From NCBI GenBank assembly GCA_964036315.1, contig OZ038478.1, positions 148,936,683 through 149,000,682 of the forward strand: DNA of 64,000 bases, read 5' to 3'. This DNA comes from Acanthosepion esculentum. Lineage: Eukaryota > Mollusca > Cephalopoda > Sepiida > Sepiidae. A program made the translations under genes and the position numbers. Under the pieces are notes generated by a model. That model worked only from the letters and a program-made list of their open reading frames with translations, had not been told where the DNA came from and made no database searches. Each line of letters opens with the position of its first letter. The first letter of the stretch is position 1. Shown here one piece after another: positions 1 to 10,835 of this stretch.

Positions 1-640
1 AAATTATCGAAAGTTGAAAAATGATCTTTTAACAATTTATTCTTAAACTTATAGAATTCAATCTTTCAATTAATCTTCTGAAGCAGTAGTACAATTCTTA
101 ACATTTAAAATCAACGACCAGAAACGTTTTATAGTGATTCCTTCAACATTAGTTGATGCGTATGCCTAAATTCAACTAAACACATACGTGCAACTGTATC
201 ACAAGCATTCAGTCGGCGTAACTACGCTTCTAGTTTAGTGCGGAAAGCACATGGGGATGACTCAGGAAGAGTATTTCTCAGCCCGTGATAGGTAGGCAGC
301 CGATAGAAAGAGGTGGAGATTTTATTTGCGAAATAAATTATTATCAGGGTGGAGTTTATACTGCGCTATGTCTGTTTTGCAGTATAACTGACGAAAATAG
401 CAATGCAACAAATGAGTTGGTGGCATCATACTGGACAACTCCTTTTCAGAGGGTCTTTTTTAGAACTAAGTTACAGTTTAAAATGTATTAGACACACGCA
501 TTATTTCAAAAAGTATATATGGGATGCAATTAAAAAATAAAATTATCTATAAATATTTGAGTTTGCTCTTGTCATAAATTTCAGTCTAGTTGCAATTCGC
601 GCAGACACACACACACATATATATGAGACATATAAAACTT
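1..640. other. AT-rich sequence without a supported gene
   Basis: The only open frame is 68 codons (285-491, plus). It shows no domain I recognise and no supporting context, so I do not call it a gene. A short (CA)n run occurs near 605-618. Confidence 0.6.
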
Positions 641-645
641 AGTCG

Positions 646-651
<6 letters not shown>

Positions 652-701
<50 letters not shown>
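652..701. repeat. (AT)n microsatellite
   Basis: Uninterrupted AT dinucleotides of about 50 bp. It lies just outside the left arm of the fold-back at 729-842. Confidence 0.95.
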
Positions 702-704
<3 letters not shown>

Positions 705-728
705 ATTATGTAGTGCGTGTTCAATTTA

Positions 729-836
729 TATAATGTAAATCATTCATACAAAAACAAATAATGAAGATTATATGGCGAGAGTGATTCTTGGCATATAATT
801 AGCTTCGTTATTTGTTTTTCGTATGAATGATTTACG

Positions 837-842
<6 letters not shown>
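729..842. repeat. Imperfect hairpin (fold-back) repeat
   Basis: The left arm at 729-775 and the right arm at 792-842 are inverted copies with a few mismatches and small gaps. Both contain the words GTAAATCATTCATAC and ACAAATAA in inverted orientation. The loop is about 16 bases. The unit lies between two (AT)n tracts, so it looks like a small MITE or an inverted duplication inside a microsatellite. No coding potential is seen. Confidence 0.75.

Positions 843-907
<65 letters not shown>
838..907. repeat. (AT)n microsatellite
   Basis: About 70 bp of AT dinucleotides directly after the right arm of the preceding hairpin. Confidence 0.95.
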
Positions 908-910
<3 letters not shown>

Positions 911-942
911 GATAGAAATTGTTAGGAGGATTTGATAATTAT

Positions 943-1350
943 AATTAAGTAATTCATTGAGTCTGAAAGAAACCTCAACAGAATGCAGAAAGCACTAGAC
1001 GTCCCTATATTTGGGACTCATCAGCAGTGCGAATCCACTACCGAGAATTGAAGCTGTTGGAACAGTTCGTATGGAGTTTGCTTGATAACTCAACTGACAG
1101 ATTTCCACCACGGAATATGTCAGCTATATTGAGTCTGATTTGCTACCTCTTCGTCACCGAGGCCCGTTCGAGCAGATGGTATGGCGTTTGATTGATAATT
1201 CAACTGTCAGGGTTTCAATTCTTCGCAGTGAATGCGCACTGCTGATGTGTCCCATATATAGGACGAAACGACCGTCCAGTGTTGCCTGCATTCTGTTGTG
1301 GTTTCTTTCAGACCCAATGAATTGCTTAATTACAATGAATTACTTAATTA
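943..1350. mobile_element. Fold-back element with ~115-140-bp inverted arms
   Basis: The outer ends are TAATTAAGTAATTCATTG (943 onward) and its reverse complement (ending 1350). The arms at about 943-1055 and 1212-1350 align with small gaps. Shared inverted words include GTCTGAAAGAAACC, CAACAGAATGCAG and CATCAGCAGTGCG. The right arm carries a duplicated end motif. The middle holds two diverged direct copies, at about 1065-1100 and 1172-1210, of a unit containing GATAAxTCAACTGxCAG. There is no ORF of transposase type. It is probably a non-autonomous DNA transposon or foldback element; its family is unknown to me. Confidence 0.7.
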
Positions 1351-1359
1351 TATATATAA

Positions 1360-2380
1360 AAAAAATTGTAAGTCGTAGGGATAATTCCAAGGAGGATATT
1401 AATCCAAAATTAAAATTCTCTCAAAATATTGATTTTGGGGGCTATACACTTGTAATGTTGTTTCTTTGTTTTAGATGCCTACTAACAAAAGTGTGTAGGT
1501 TTATTCACATATTTATATATGGTTATTTATATGATGATCATTATTATAATTAGTTTGAAACTGTGATAATTATTTTTAATTGATGTTGATGATAATTACT
1601 GTTAAAAGGACATGACTCTACTGACATTTTGCTGTAATTCTTTTAATTCACCACCCCCTTCTCATACCCGGAATATTATCTTGTTCGGCTCTTAAACATA
1701 TTTTTTTCTAAGTCATTCTATTTATTTTGTTCACCATTTATTTATTCCTTCTTTATTTTCTTTTCTTTCGCCCTTTCCCTCCCACTCACCCTCTCCCTAT
1801 TCCTCTCTCGATTTCACACCCCATCTATCTGTATTTTTCTTTCTCCTCATAATTTTTAAATAAATTTATATTTGAAATCTTTATTTTTCTTCCTTCCTTT
1901 TTTATTACTAAAATTTGTTCCTTTCTTTTTTTAAACCCCCGATTTCTGTCTGTCTGGATTGATTGATTCCATATCTAAAAGTTACTCGGTCGGAAGATAG
2001 ACATTATCAAGTATAATTCGATTTTTCAGCTTAATTAAGTGTGTGCATTATGTGTATGTCTTAGTGTGTAGTAGGGATGTTTTAATTTCCGAATATGGTT
2101 AGCAAATTGTGGCCTTGTTCGTAGTTAATATTGTTAAGTGTTGGCTTTTTCTTATTTTATTATTGACGCTTCAATTGTTTTTCATCTTTTGTTACAGATG
2201 TATGCAGTTGATATATTGTTAATGGCTAAAGGTATAGCCGAAAGAGCTCGGAAATATTGGGAATATTGGAAATCTCTTGTTCGAAAGCATGAAAAATTAA
2301 ATATGAAGCTTAACCTTAGTAACTTGTCTATCGTTTTTAATCAAACATGCATAAACGAAGGATTGCTGCCCAAATATACA
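1360..2380. other. Non-coding stretch with a pyrimidine-rich strand
   Basis: No gene is supported. The plus strand from about 1640 to 1930 is dominated by C and T with many TTCT and CCCT words. The rest is ordinary AT-rich sequence. Confidence 0.5.
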
Positions 2381-2382
2381 AC

Positions 2383-2429
<47 letters not shown>

Positions 2430-2442
2430 ATTATATATTTAG

Positions 2443-2491
<49 letters not shown>
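2381..2491. repeat. Compound (AT)n-(GT)n-(AT)n microsatellite
   Basis: AT run at about 2384-2405, GT run to about 2428, then a second AT run from about 2447. Confidence 0.9.
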
Positions 2492-2497
<6 letters not shown>

Positions 2498-2514
2498 TTA
2501 TTTTTAAAAAGATA

Positions 2515-2645
2515 TAGCGATATTTTATTTTTTATAATTTTATATATCAACAATGATAAGGTATATGACAAAATGGAAAAAATTCTGTGACGTTGCCACA
2601 TCTACATATGAGCAACAGAGAGACTCAGGGATTTTCTAAAAGTTT
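2515..2645 (+). repeat. Dispersed repeat, copy 1
   Basis: This stretch is homologous, inverted, to 10680-10815. Shared words include TTTTATATA-ATCAACAA, ATGACAAA, GTGACG and TTGCCACATCTACA. The second copy carries about 24 extra bases between GTGACG and TTGCCAC. No coding potential was seen, and the family is unassigned. Confidence 0.6.
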
Positions 2646-2864
2646 ATTTTTCAATCTAGCCAAGTTCACGTTTGTCCCTTACTATCTAATACGGACAACG
2701 TAAAGTCTACGAAGAATTGTGATATAATTGTCCAAGGATTCTGTAATTCCAAGCGCCTTCAGCTATATTTCAGCAATTATCAAGGATGAATTTATTGTTG
2801 CTTTTTAACTGGGTGTATGGGTTGTGTATATCTTTCACCTGATCTATGGTAAAAAATCTACTAC

Positions 2865-3590
2865 AGGGAATATTTAGATGATGAAATCATGCATCGGTTT
2901 GCTAACGCTACCATTGCTTTCGGCAAAATTCGCCAACGCTTGTGGCATGAGCGGAGTATCCGACTGGATGAGAACATTCGGGTATACAAGATGTTGTCCT
3001 TGCCATTCTTTGTATGGATCAGAGTCGTGGACGCTATACAGGTACACCAGCTGGATTTTTGCCCATGAGAGCTGTCAGCATGTTAACTGTTTCAAGACAG
3101 GACATCAAATGTTTAACAGTTTCTCAGGTGTCATATTGGAGGAATCTAGACTTTCTTCATACAATCTCAGTTGCGGTGGACTGGCCATGTTCTGAGAATG
3201 TCTGATGACAGGATACCCATAATCTTAATGTACAACCAGTTAGATCAGAGGTACAAGAATATAGGTTGCCCTTGGTTTAGATAGAAAACAAACTGAAGTT
3301 CAACCTTTCAGTTGTCAATATACCTCATAACACCCTCGAGAAGTTAGCCGTGGAGCGGGTAGTGTGGAGATCAACGTGTTTTAGTGGACTCAGCGGTTTT
3401 CTATCTGCTAGTCTGAATCGTCTCCGAGAAGCGAGAGCAAGATCTAAAAGGTCAGCTAATCTATCAGTGAGCTCATACCACAAACCTCATTCTTGCTCCA
3501 TATGCGGTCTCCTTTGCAAATCATGGTGGGTCTCAAACGACACTTAAGATTATTGCACACAATTCATAAATGAATCAATTGGTCAAGTTG
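2865..3590 (+). pseudogene. LINE reverse transcriptase C-terminal remnant
   Basis: Reading across several frames gives the tail of a non-LTR RT ORF2. First comes a block ending 'FANATIAFGKIRQRLW' (2890-2950), then 'RVYKMLSLPF', then 'QLRWTGHVLRMSDDRIP' (3167-3217), then a 'W-R-S-T-C' block (3355-3380). It ends in a zinc-finger-like 'CSICGLLCKSWW' segment near 3496-3530. This order (thumb/connection, RWTGH motif, C-terminal CCHH-like finger) is typical of a common invertebrate LINE lineage. Frames change several times and stops intervene, so it is dead. The catalytic FADD part is absent, as expected for a 5'-truncated copy. The same lineage appears at 47530-48790. I do not assign a clade. Confidence 0.8.
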
Positions 3591-3635
3591 TCAGATCCTC
3601 ATACGTCGAAACCGACGGGAGATTTTATTCTCTCA

Positions 3636-3642
3636 CTCTCTC

Positions 3643-3721
<79 letters not shown>

Positions 3722-3740
3722 CAAACATATATATATTACA

Positions 3741-3801
<61 letters not shown>

Positions 3802-3806
3802 TACAA
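3636..3806. repeat. Compound (CT)n-(AT)n microsatellite
   Basis: CT dinucleotides at about 3636-3676 run into AT tracts, broken twice by TTACAAACATATAT units that recur at 3719, 3737 and 3800. Confidence 0.9.
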
Positions 3807-3869
3807 ACATGACCCGTACGGACGTCTTATAAATCTAGGTCAGAGTAAATTCTCGCTCGACACATTTAA

Positions 3870-6010
3870 ATTACCTTATCAATGACTAAGCTTTTGCCCT
3901 ATTCCCCCAATGTGTGATAGGGACACATTGACCTGAAATCCTTCTTTAGAAGAATACGGCTAAAAACACCCTATGGAGATAATAAACACACACCTTCCGT
4001 ACTCGAAACATTAAAAGAGAAGTACATTCAACCCCACAAAATACGGACATCACGATACAGACATTTGAATCGGCAGTAACAAATGACATAAAGAAAACTG
4101 CAGTGCGTAAGCTGCTGCATAACAATATCACTGAAGGGGAACGGGCGTCCCTTGACACGCTGACACATAGAGATGACCTAATCATTACAGAGACTGACAA
4201 TAATATTGCCAGAGTGATCTGGGGAATCGAAGAACATCTTAAAGAGGCTAGCCCGCAGAAACACCTACACAAAGACTCTCTCCCTGAATACCAAAACAAT
4301 GTAAAAGGCTCGCTAAACATGATGTTTCACAAGTAAATAATTGGTAAAACACTTACATCTACAAACATCGCAACTGCTTGCTTTTTTAACATACACAAAA
4401 ACAAAAACCCAGCATGGCTTTTCATTTCATCATTGACCCGGCACACGACCAAAATATCTACATATGTAGACCATTACATACAGTCCATAGTTAAGGAAGT
4501 AAAATCCTAAATTAGGGACACAACTGATATACTAAACAGGATTAAACAGTGCCAGAAAATGCTACTCTAGTAACCATGGATGTAAGATCACGTTATTCAA
4601 ACATCAAACACATCGAAAGTTTAACCATTCCCAAAGAAGCACTTACTAAAAGAACTAAAGAAGATACTACAGAGAAGTAATTATAAAACTTATGTAAGTT
4701 ATTTATACCCTGAATAATTTCAACTTCAATTGAAAATACTACCTACAAGTAAGTTGATGTGACATGGGCACGTTGCAGAACCATCATATGCCGCAATCTT
4801 CATATTTGAGGAGACCCATCTTTATCACTTCATTAGTTACGACTTCATATTCTATGCAAGATAAATGTTGATATCTTCTTCATACACACGGCCAGAGAGG
4901 AGAAACTCATTGATTAACTTATGACCCTAAACACGGTACGCGAATCCATTCAGTTCGAACCCGTAAAATCAACAATATATGTAACTTTTGGAGACGGCCG
5001 CATATACATTGATAAAACAGAAAACGACAAACGACACTACACACTAGAATCACCGACACACACAAATACTTAGATTTTAAGTTCTCCCATCCAAATCGCC
5101 CCAAGAAAAAACATCCCTATTCAAAAGCACTTAGACTGAGAATATGTTCTAATAATGAATAAATAAACACAGAAAAAACCTCGCGAATCAATTCATAAAA
5201 CATGGCAAATAAACCACAATTAACCAGGGAGCAAATAAATAATTTTTCCACGCCCAGGGAAGCCACTCTAAAGTACGAAATTAAAAATAAATCCAGACGC
5301 ATCCCTCTAGTAACTACTTCAACACAACTCTTCCTCCACTATCTCAGATAATCAAAATTCGCTGGGAAATTCTACATCTCAAACCAAACCTAAAAACTTT
5401 GAGGAATCGGCCTTCTAGCATATAGTAGACCTAAGAACCCTTGGGAAATTACAGGTAGTAACCAAATTTCATATGATAAGGTAACCTGTAATAGACCAAA
5501 AAACAAAAACAACAGGATTTTCCCAATCATGTAACAACCAAAGGAGTTTATATTGTAACAACATTAGACATACCAATTCATTCACTAGTTCAGTCACTAA
5601 ATCTACTTTCAAAATCTACCACAACTCTTAGTGTAGAATTCAGAATATATTTTACATATTAGAATCCACACTAAATCAGAAACAATATATGAGAAAATCT
5701 GAACGGGCCTTTCATTAAAGATTTAATAATTATCGGAATCGGATCCATTTGGCTCCGTACGAAGGATTATTTCCTGTAGAACAACATTCCCGGCTAGAAA
5801 ATCATGATTTTGAAAGCCATGCAAAATTCACTATAATAGAAAAAAATAGAAATAGTCACAAAAGATCACCTTCGGAAAATACGAGGGGAATTTGAAGAAA
5901 AATGGATTCTGCGCCTCAAAACACTTCGTCCTGACGGGCTTAACCACAAATTTAACAACATAGTTAGAATTAATATATAACCCCATAAATCAAGCCCTAC
6001 CCACATTTCT
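3870..6010 (+). pseudogene. Penelope-like element, RT plus GIY-YIG, decayed
   Basis: Joined homology in shifting frames follows the order of an animal PLE protein. An N-terminal block 'LTHRDDLIITETDNNIA' and 'VIWGIEEHLKEA' lies at 4155-4250 in the 4103-4336 frame. The RT blocks are 'ISTYVDHYIQSIVKE' (about 4450-4500), 'RDTTDILNRIKQC' (about 4515-4553) and a much-decayed middle (4560-4920). Then comes 'YSKALRLRICSNN' (5118-5156), and a C-terminal part with 'KSERAFH-RFNNYRNRIH' (about 5690-5750) and 'ENHDFESHAKFTIIEK' (about 5798-5846), which fits a GIY-YIG endonuclease. The catalytic D-D of the YxDD box is not visible; that position reads 'FYAR-stop'. PLEs encode RT fused to GIY-YIG and move by target-primed reverse transcription. 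Many stops and frameshifts make this an old copy. Confidence 0.8.
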
Positions 6011-6449
6011 TACCCACACAATACAGACATGTTTGCAGAGGTGTTGAGGCCTCACACTTATACATACACTAACACTAATATATATACACATCACACACAC
6101 TCGCAAAGAACTAAAAGGTAACATTAACACACATATCCCATTCCCATCAACCAATAAAACTGTCAAAATGACTAACGAGAGAATTCTTAGTCACGAATCT
6201 GCCATCGCCTATCTTGAATACAACATGAAAGAGGCCGAATACAACTACTGACCAAAATTAATGATAAAAAACAAATTAAATCTACAGATAAAATTCACTA
6301 CTAGCAAGAAGGGATTATTTTTCCTGGTGATGGGCAAGCTGGCCAAAACTAGTCGTTGAACCTAATTGAAATAATAAAACAACATATATTAATATACAAG
6401 CCAGTCGGCCTGAAAATTTTATTTTTTAAATATTTTTTATTGTTTAAAA

Positions 6450-6450
<1 letters not shown>
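6011..6450 (+). other. Sequence downstream of the Penelope-like remnant
   Basis: No coding homology recognised. It may be the PLE 3' region. A short frame from 6166 to 6250 begins with ATG but has no known domain. Confidence 0.35.

Positions 6451-6538
<88 letters not shown>
6451..6538. repeat. (AT)n microsatellite
   Basis: About 88 bp of AT dinucleotides. Confidence 0.95.
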
Positions 6539-6539
<1 letters not shown>

Positions 6540-6540
<1 letters not shown>

Positions 6541-7230
6541 AATATGTGGATGTTGTGTATAGATATCTTAGTGATGTCTTTATGTTAAGTTTTAGATGAA
6601 GGAAGGAGGCGATACTTTTATGACACAGAGGATGTTTAATCGATAAAAATTTCCCAAGATATTAGCCTGCCGCTAAAACCGTACGCGAAACCGATTAGAC
6701 GGCGGTGGCGACTTTCATGTTTGACTGCAGCATTTAGAGAGTAAATACGGAATATGTATCAGAATTTATCTGAGCTAGCTACGTGAAAGTAGCAAAAACG
6801 CAACAAATTAGTTCAAAAGATGGAAAATGTCAATTGAGTATTGACCGAATTGATGCGACAAAAGATACATGTATACATTGAAGAATTGATTTAGGATGAG
6901 ATCATAAGTGGCAGAAGATGGATGGCGATTTAAAACGATATAGGCAAATTTAGTGAATTTTAATATTGATGACAGATGCCCAGTAATCTTGACACTTTTA
7001 CAAATAAACTTCTAAGTATTGTTTGTTTCATCCTTGCACATAATATATAAAATGCCTCATATGCTTTTTAGACACTCATTTTAATTTTACATATTTATAT
7101 TCATATGTTTTCTTTCTATTTTGAAACATTATTGTAGCATTTCAAAACATTCTGTCAAATGAAAATATTTTTAAGAAAATGAATGACATCAACAGTGCAG
7201 TTTTGACTTTAAATTTAATGCCTTGGGTAA
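6540..7230. other. Stretch without a supported gene
   Basis: No ORF, repeat or RNA gene that I can support on either strand. Confidence 0.4.
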
Positions 7231-7233
7231 TCG

Positions 7234-7279
<46 letters not shown>
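7234..7279. repeat. (AT)n microsatellite
   Basis: About 46 bp of AT dinucleotides. Confidence 0.95.
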
Positions 7280-7281
<2 letters not shown>

Positions 7282-7411
7282 CAAGATAATATTTACGGTT
7301 ACTGATACACGGTTTAGCGATATTGTACTTTTGAAATTCTACTGGAATGTGTCCATTTCTTGGTAGATTGCATCCCCTAATTGATTTATAGAAGAGGAAA
7401 ATCACTTTCTA

Positions 7412-7434
7412 TCTCTCTACCTCTTTTTCTCTCA

Positions 7435-7530
<96 letters not shown>
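7412..7530. repeat. Compound (CT)n-(AT)n-(GT)n microsatellite
   Basis: CT-rich from about 7412, AT from 7448 to 7488, then GT from 7489 to 7530. Confidence 0.95.
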
Positions 7531-7532
<2 letters not shown>

Positions 7533-7764
7533 CGTTCTTTTTATAGATACAAGTATTTAAGCAAATGCTTCGTTCTATAATAAATATGTATGTATATATA
7601 GTTAGTTGCATTGATATGTTTGTGACCCTGGGTTTCACACCATTTGCAATCGTCTGACAAACCGATTAATTTTTAATTTTTTGATTTATATATGTTTGCG
7701 AATATCGGTGTTTTTAGGGTACTGGGAGGAAAAATTGTCGTTGGAAAGCCACTCATGTGTACGC

Positions 7765-7845
7765 AAACATACATATACGCACGTTCACTCATTGGCGTAC
7801 GCAGACAAATATACACGCACGCTTATTCATTGGAGCTCACACAGG
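7765..7845. repeat. Diverged ~39-bp tandem duplication
   Basis: Two adjacent units share the order CATATACGCACG / TATACACGCACG, then TCATTGG, with a period near 39 bases. It is short and imperfect. Confidence 0.4.
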
Positions 7846-7849
7846 CAGA

Positions 7850-9836
7850 AATATATGTGAACATATATATAATATTAGGGTTGTGATGCATTCGTTGATA
7901 TTGAGTGATATGCCGACAGAGTCAGGATAAAATTTCACATGAAAACCTTTGAACTCAATAGAGTTTTCCGATCAAAAACTTTGATTGATTGTTGGATGCA
8001 ATGTTTCCCTCAAGAAATCCAATAAGCACTAAGACGGTAGTGTAGTGAAATATGAAAGGACCTCGCTGAAAGAATTACCGATCTTGAAATTAGAGTGAAC
8101 GCTTAATGGTGATATCTGGGTTTTAGTGGACTTGCTCTCTTTCATTCTCCGTGGCAAGCACCAAAACAAGAGTTATGAACATGTAAATACATGCTAGAAG
8201 ACCATCCTGCTATACTTGTACTTGTCCCTCGGTTCGTTAGCTCACATACTCGTTACGCCCTGACAATACTTGATAAATAATGAATTATTCCGTATTGATA
8301 GCGTAGTAAGAAAGGGAAATAGAAGTAGCGAGCCAGAATCAGATTTAGCTGATAATAATAGATATTATATTCCGATCTCAGCCAAAAGGTCGAGATGCCA
8401 GAGTGACCGTGATAAAAGCACTATTTTCTGATTCACTGTATCGAACGATAGAATCCGATAAGGCAATCGCCAAAAATTCAGCTACCATAAATATAATAAC
8501 ATGATGAATTATTTTTTAATTATCATTAAGTAAAAAGGTATTAAGACGGAGATTTGGCTAGAAAGAACGGTAAAGGAAAGAGAAGATAACGTAGTTTAAC
8601 ATCTCTTACCAATAGCTAAACATATTGGACTATTCATTTTCGACTGCGTAGAAAATCAAGACATACATCAAGACATACATCAAGTCATACCAAAAGTTAA
8701 TTATACTTTAAGTGAATACACCTTTTATAGTGAAAACGATAAAACATCACATAATATAAATATATACACCAAACAACAACCACCTGATATAATAGGTCAA
8801 ATAATTTTCCGGGAACTACTCAAACTTCCTGAATTTGACCATATAATCAAGTCCCATTTTTAGATTAGACTTTTGTAACAAACATAGATGAAATGAACTG
8901 GGATTCCCAATTTTCATGAAAGACTGACATCAAAACAAATAGAGGCTGTCATCTTGTTATCGATTTAATACTCTTGGATGAATGGCTGGTGGAACAAAGA
9001 AATGTGCCCAAAGGTACAAAATATAAGATGAAATCTAAAATCCCGTTAAATGCTCCCATCGAAGAAAATGAAATATTATTCGATGATAAAATATATCTCT
9101 TTATAGAGCCGCATCAAAAAAGTAAGTTTCTGATGATAGGATATGAAGAATTGAAATATATCAATATTTTATCAGAAGAATATGAATTTAGCATTTCTTC
9201 CTTCGTATTATACAACTTGAGCCTTGTTCATCATATTTAAATAGAATTATAGTTTAGATATAAATTTTAATTTCCAGTAGATATAATTTGCCATGTCTGG
9301 GAACAGATTAAAATCTAAAAAGAAATAGGATATTTAACATTTTAATGATTTTAACCTAACTTTCAAACTTCCAAACAAATTGAAAACATATAATAAATAA
9401 TTCGAAAACGCTGACAAGATAAGCAAATACAGTTTCTGGGATCTCGAAACATTTAAAAAAAATATAAGTAAAAACAACCTCATAATTTTGTTCGAATATC
9501 ATTGAACCCACTTTTAATTGTAAACTAAAAATTCTATTAAATCAATTGAAGATATATTCGTGTTTATCTTTTACATTAATATATTAAAATGTGTGTTCCA
9601 TAGTTTTCTAGCATAATACTTCCTTTGGAGCTCATCCCATTTTATTAATAAGGTAATAAGTTGCTGCATCTACCCCAAGGAAAGATGGGTCACTGTGTTG
9701 TGTCAGAAAAATTATCTCGTCAGTGTCCATCTTGCAAATTTACAAATCTACCATTCTTCTGTGCGTTGAATAATCGTTCCTAACTTGGCAATCGATTTCA
9801 GTCACTTTCTCATCGAGATGGCGTGTCTCTTCTCTG
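7850..9836. other. Unassigned stretch with one 88-codon frame
   Basis: An open frame at 8974-9240 (plus, 88 codons) starts at ATG and is acidic and aromatic in its second half. I recognise no domain, and there is no splice or promoter evidence, so it may be chance. A 12-base unit (GACATACATCAA) occurs about three times at 8654-8690. Nothing else is supported. Confidence 0.35.
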
Positions 9837-10082
9837 TCAAATATTTTTATGGTATCTGCACTGATGAGCGTTTTTACTATGGTACCCCGAATACATGAAT
9901 TTCAGCGTACTACTACATTGACACCTAAGTGCCATCCGTTTACTGTTGAAATAGTTAAATGCATCCGTCGCTTTTACTTCAACAGATTCTTGTACTACAT
10001 GCCTTTCTACTTGCTTCATGAGGAATAAAATCTTTAAATATTTAAATGCAGCGTCAGTCGCCATCTTTTGCCCTTTTCTCAA
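9837..10082 (-). CDS. Unrecognised 81-codon open frame
   Basis: The frame reads from ATG at 10082 down to a stop near 9837. It includes the peptides 'MATDAAFKYLKILFLMKQ' and 'KATDAFNYFNSKRMAL'. I do not recognise a family and see no signal peptide or membrane segment. A purine-rich sequence with GCGGGGGTAAAAG lies upstream. It could be an exon, a transposon leader or a chance frame. It is listed because its composition is less repetitive than its neighbours. Confidence 0.2.
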   Translation of the reverse strand: MRKGQKMATDAAFKYLKILFLMKQVERHVVQESVEVKATDAFNYFNSKRMALRCQCSSTLKFMYSGYHSKNAHQCRYHKNI

Positions 10083-10679
10083 TTAGTCTTTACTCTCACT
10101 TTTACTTTCTTTTACCCCCGCGTACTAAAGGCATTTCCGCATTGCTTGGGTTGAAATGATGAAAAAAAAAACATAATATCTTCTATGACTCACATCTTAT
10201 AGTAACCATAAAAATAAGTACATACTAAAAGTTATGCGAACTTCAACGGTATATTAATGAATTTGTGGCGAATAAAATGACATGCATAATAAAAACTTCA
10301 AAATGTTTCATATGATGTTTCTAGAATAAGAAATGGACTAAGATAATTATTTCGGGCACATGTGCTAGGGAGATTTTCCACGAAGATTTCTTTAGTTCAA
10401 ATAAACTGTCACATATTTATATTCGGAATTATGCATTTTACTCAGAGAGCTCATTTAAATTCGTTGGATGACACACACGACAGGCTCTTTAATATATCAC
10501 CATTCTTGGTAGATTTTCTGTTGTCAAAATGTGGATAATCATGGATAAATTTGATGGAGAGAAAAAGAATACAGATGAATTAGGTTAAATTGCAAAAATA
10601 ATATTTCAATAAAAACAAAAAATAAAACAAATATATCCATTCGTAAATATTCTTTTCAAAATGTTGAAACTACCAGCGT

Positions 10680-10815
10680 CTCTCCTCTCGTGCGCATGTG
10701 TAGATGTGGCAACATCAACAAAGTCCTAATGGATGAAACGCGTCACAAAAACTTCTTTTACAATTTGTCATACTATTTTTCTAAATGCTGTTTGTTGATT
10801 ATATAAAATTAAACA
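10680..10815 (-). repeat. Dispersed repeat, copy 2
   Basis: Inverted, diverged copy of 2515-2645, with a 24-base insertion between the GTGACG and TTGCCACATCTACA words. It ends about 20 bases before the left end of the long-TIR element. Confidence 0.6.
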
Positions 10816-10835
10816 GAATTATATATCGTCAGAGC

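Noticed and set aside
8340..8420. Possible snRNA- or tRNA-like GC patch
   Set aside because: No closing stems or box motifs. Composition alone is not evidence.
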